A stretch of DNA of 9,221 bases, taken from Sulfurimonas sp. (GTDB lineage Bacteria > Campylobacterota > Campylobacteria > Campylobacterales > Sulfurimonadaceae). A model generated the notes under the pieces. The model saw nothing but the letters and a program-made list of their open reading frames with translations, was not told the origin of the DNA and ran no database searches. The stretch is from the NCBI GenBank assembly GCA_022712775.1, contig JAFLJZ010000286.1, positions 1 through 9,221 on the forward strand, given 5' to 3'. The translations under genes were made by a program, and so were the position numbers. Positions 6,737-9,221 of this stretch are shown here, piece after piece. Positions within the stretch are counted from its first letter, which is position 1. Each line of letters starts with the position of its first letter.

Positions 6737-7606
6737 CTATGAGTATTTTATTCCATAGATTTTACTTCTTTTAATCAGCTCTTTTGCATAAGGAAGCATT
6801 GTACTACTTTCTGCCATTGTTGCATTTTGCTTAAATACTGCTTGTAAAGAATCACTCAACTCAATAGCATCATCATATTCATGTTGTTCAACCATATACA
6901 CCTCATTAAGTATGTCAATTTGATGCGGGTGAATAATAGTTTTTGAGACTAAACCCTCTTTTAAATCACGTTTTACATCTTTAATAAAACCTTCTTTGTC
7001 TTCAAAACAAGGATACACTCCACCACTAATATCAAAACCAGCACTTTTAAATACTGCAATAAAACTTCCCAAAACAGATGAAGTTACAGCAAAATCAAAA
7101 ATAGAATCTTTGCATTTTCTTTTCATATTGAGTTGTCGTAACATATCTTCTAAGCCAAATCGTATAAGTATAATTTTTTCTTTATGAGGAAGCAAAAGGT
7201 CTTTAAGCTTTAGAAGTTTACCTTGCTCAAACAGTTCGCTACCTTCTATACTTGGCATTATTGTATATGCAGAATTTGCTAAGGTATATAAGTATTCCTT
7301 AGCATTTTTAAGTGAGAATTTTGGCAAAATAAAACCATCTATTTTTTCGATGTTTTTAAATCTAAGAATTTTTTGTAATACCCCAGTATTCCTTGGTCGA
7401 ATAAAAACAAAGAGGGAGCCTTTTTTATATGTTTTTAACATCTCTTTAATTGCTTCTAGTCCAGCACTCAAATCATCCAAAGAATCTTCTGTATCAATCA
7501 GTACACTTTTTAAATTCGGATACTTACTTCCGCTCACTACACTTTGCATATTTTTATGTGTTGCTGGTAAAAAAAGTGTCCCACCTAAATCTAAAGCACG
7601 TATCAT
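6737..7606 (-). CDS. CitE-like HpcH/HpaI-family lyase
   Basis: The 289-residue protein resembles the beta subunit of citrate lyase and related CoA-ester lyases of the HpcH/HpaI TIM-barrel family, which make or break C-C bonds in acyl-CoA substrates using Mg2+. Visible family motifs are LFLPAT near the N terminus, IDTEDSLDD at 37-45 (compare LDLEDAV), an arginine in FVFIRPR, ILPKF at 93-97, MPSIEGSELF with E121 as likely Mg ligand, FGLEDML at 150-156 with D154 as likely second ligand, and IIHPHQI at 224-230. No citrate lyase alpha or gamma gene is nearby, so it is probably a stand-alone CitE-like enzyme; its substrate cannot be told from sequence. Its ATG overlaps the exporter stop (ATGA) and no good ribosome-binding site precedes it, which suggests translational coupling. 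LFLPAT only 10 residues from the N terminus favours this Met. Confidence 0.85.
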   Translation of the reverse strand: MIRALDLGGTLFLPATHKNMQSVVSGSKYPNLKSVLIDTEDSLDDLSAGLEAIKEMLKTYKKGSLFVFIRPRNTGVLQKILRFKNIEKIDGFILPKFSLKNAKEYLYTLANSAYTIMPSIEGSELFEQGKLLKLKDLLLPHKEKIILIRFGLEDMLRQLNMKRKCKDSIFDFAVTSSVLGSFIAVFKSAGFDISGGVYPCFEDKEGFIKDVKRDLKEGLVSKTIIHPHQIDILNEVYMVEQHEYDDAIELSDSLQAVFKQNATMAESSTMLPYAKELIKRSKIYGIKYS

Positions 7607-9221
7607 ACTAATAAAGACTTCTCACGGTCATCTATCTTAGATATAAGTGCTGGAAGTGCCACTAAATCTACGATAACCGCTATAATTAAGGCTGTTGCGG
7701 TCACAATTCCAAAATGATAATTTGGATTAAAATCACTAAAGATAAAAACTAAAAAAGCAAGACTTAAAATCACCGTTGTAAAGATAATTGCAGAACCTGC
7801 AAAACGCATAACATACTCAAGTGAATCTTTTAAGTTCTCTCCTCGTTTTCGTGCCTCAATATACTTCACCATAAAGTGAATCGTGTCATCAACCGCTACA
7901 CCTATAATAATTGCCCCTGCGATTGCAACCCCCATATCTATGTCTACTTGTAACCAACCCATGACACCAACAACAAGTGCTATTGGCAAGATATTTGGTG
8001 CGATAAAAAGCGGTAACATCTTAAGATTCTTAAAGATTAAAAGCATAATAATTGAGATAAGGGCAACCGCTAAGGTTATTGAGTAAATCAAAGTGTTTGT
8101 AACATCATATTGCATATGTGCAAACATTTTTGTTTGCCCATTTACTACTGCACTATACTCAGTTTCCCCCCACCAGTCTTCAACCCACTGTATCATCTCT
8201 AAATCTTTTGATGTGTCTACCATATTTATAGATGCTGTAACACGCACTAAGCGTTCTTCTATATCCATTCTATCGTTAATATCCATCCCTTGAGGAAGTG
8301 AAAGGGAATACAAAAGTAAATACTGCGCTATGAGATTTTTATCGTCGGGAACAGTCTTAGAATTATTCATGACTTCATTGAATACTTTTACAGTATCCAT
8401 GAGCGATGTTACATGTCTTGCCTCTGCGTATTCTTTTGTAAAAGCATTTCCAAAAGCTTCAACAGTTTTTAAAAATTTTGGCTCTTTGATTCCATCTTGT
8501 TCTTTAGAATCAACGATAATTTCATACGACATAGGTCCTGTTAAGTTGTCTTGCATAAACTGTGTGGTAACTCTAAAGGGAACATTTTCTTTAAAATAAC
8601 GCACTGTGTTAGAATCAACATTTGCTTTGAATATTCCAAGACCAACTCCAACAAACAAAAGTGCTGAAATCCATAATATTTTTGTATTATTTCTCAAAAT
8701 GAATGCTACATACCAAGCTACAAATAGATTGTTTTTATCTTCATTATTTTCTTGTTTTTTTATCTTAGGATTTAAAATTGCTAAAAGTGCTGGAACAAAA
8801 AGGATGGTTAAGACGAAGGCTAGAATCGCAGCACTTGCGGTCGCAATCCCTAAAGTTTTAATAGGTACTACAGCAGAAATACTAAGCGAAGCAAAACCAA
8901 CTGCCGTTGTTAGAGAAGTAAGTAAAAGTGCTAAAAAGTTTTTGCTAACCGTATAATGAATCGCTTCATAATTTTCTTTTCCTTGTTTTCTTGCAATCAC
9001 ATAAATCCATAGTAAGTGCATTGCATCTGCGATTCCAATAGCTACAACAAAAACAGGAATATTTGCTGTAAAGTTATTTAATTTAAATCCTAAAAGTACT
9101 TGGATTGATAACACTATTAAAAAAGTAAAAATCACTACAGAGATACTAAGTAGACTTAATGAAAATTTTCTAAACACGAGTAAAAGCAAGAACATAGCTA
9201 CTAAAATAACTGCTGGAGTAA
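7603..9221 (-). CDS. RND/MMPL-family exporter, C-terminal 538 codons (5' end outside window)
   Basis: The reading frame is open to the right edge of the window: codons upstream of the Met at 9195 read TPAVILVA and continue a membrane helix, so that Met is internal and the true start lies beyond 9221. This is an inner-membrane proton-driven exporter of the RND superfamily, MMPL/SSD-like branch. Counting from that Met, the end of the first half carries hydrophobic helices up to about residue 141, including GIADAMH with D58. A further helix at about 172-189 opens the second half and is followed by a large periplasmic domain (about 190-365). Five more helices (about 368-517) include GVAVDDTIHF with D436/D437, the probable proton-relay acids. 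The two halves mirror each other (LGIATASAAILA against FGIVTATALIIA), as expected from the family's internal duplication. The cargo is unknown; lipids, hopanoids or hydrophobic compounds are typical of relatives. The lyase gene follows with a 4-bp overlap. Confidence 0.9.
   Translation of the reverse strand, partial: TPAVILVAMFLLLLVFRKFSLSLLSISVVIFTFLIVLSIQVLLGFKLNNFTANIPVFVVAIGIADAMHLLWIYVIARKQGKENYEAIHYTVSKNFLALLLTSLTTAVGFASLSISAVVPIKTLGIATASAAILAFVLTILFVPALLAILNPKIKKQENNEDKNNLFVAWYVAFILRNNTKILWISALLFVGVGLGIFKANVDSNTVRYFKENVPFRVTTQFMQDNLTGPMSYEIIVDSKEQDGIKEPKFLKTVEAFGNAFTKEYAEARHVTSLMDTVKVFNEVMNNSKTVPDDKNLIAQYLLLYSLSLPQGMDINDRMDIEERLVRVTASINMVDTSKDLEMIQWVEDWWGETEYSAVVNGQTKMFAHMQYDVTNTLIYSITLAVALISIIMLLIFKNLKMLPLFIAPNILPIALVVGVMGWLQVDIDMGVAIAGAIIIGVAVDDTIHFMVKYIEARKRGENLKDSLEYVMRFAGSAIIFTTVILSLAFLVFIFSDFNPNYHFGIVTATALIIAVIVDLVALPALISKIDDREKSLLV

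Noticed and set aside
6681..6740. Intrinsic terminator after the lyase gene
   Set aside because: The only inverted repeat has all-A/T arms and no following T-run typical of a terminator, so it is too weak to support the call.
6753..6758. A -35 box for the upstream TATAAT at 6735-6730
   Set aside because: The hexamer at the expected distance reads CTATGG on the minus strand, unlike TTGACA.
6737..7606. Citrate lyase beta subunit of a reductive TCA citrate-cleaving complex
   Set aside because: No alpha, gamma or ligase genes are adjacent, and the motifs fit the wider CitE-like family, so a specific citE name is not justified.
9193..9195. ATG at 9195 as the start of the exporter gene
   Set aside because: The frame stays open to the window edge and the eight upstream codons extend a membrane helix. 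The family also needs a substantial N-terminal region that is missing here.

Overview
The window is a densely packed, AT-rich stretch in which every supportable gene lies on the minus strand, so transcription runs from 9221 down to 1. Protein style points to Campylobacterota (former Epsilonproteobacteria), most likely a Sulfurimonas-like sulfur or hydrogen oxidiser. The clues are the histidine-kinase H-box of the type MGEM...AHQWRQP, tandem receiver proteins with the SVLYVED opening, a low-GC code, and operons with 4-8 bp gene overlaps. The genus is inferred from resemblance and was not tested by a search.

Layout in the direction of transcription: (1) 9221-7603, the C-terminal 538 codons of an RND/MMPL-family membrane exporter, cut by the window edge. 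(2) 7606-6737, a CitE-like HpcH/HpaI-family lyase joined to it by an ATGA overlap. (3) 6736-6666, a 71-bp very AT-rich gap, the longest intergenic space here and the best place for a promoter. (4) 6665-5421, a protein with a degenerate EAL domain and an HDOD domain. (5) 5401-4298, a receiver domain joined to a YcgR-like/PilZ output. (6) 4305-3547, a stand-alone flavodiiron-type metallo-beta-lactamase domain resembling the ODP oxygen/iron sensor. (7) 3534-1777, a two-PAS membrane histidine kinase. (8) 1780-272, a receiver with HD-GYP and degenerate GGDEF domains. (9) 261-1, the start of a TrmH/SpoU-family RNA methyltransferase, cut by the window edge.

Genes 4-8 form one probable signalling operon with gaps of 19 bp or less and two overlaps. 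It has one kinase, two receivers, a possible O2/iron-sensing diiron protein, a likely active c-di-GMP phosphodiesterase (HD-GYP), a likely c-di-GMP receptor (PilZ), and two catalytically eroded c-di-GMP domains (EAL and GGDEF). No intact diguanylate cyclase is present. The simplest reading, which is inference, is a module that converts a redox or oxygen cue into phosphorylation of two regulators, one lowering c-di-GMP and one reading it. The RND/CitE pair upstream is probably a separate unit. The methyltransferase gene follows the signalling operon after 10 bp and may simply be read through.

No tRNA, rRNA, CRISPR array, insertion sequence or strong intrinsic terminator was seen. No stretch over 300 bases lacks a gene.
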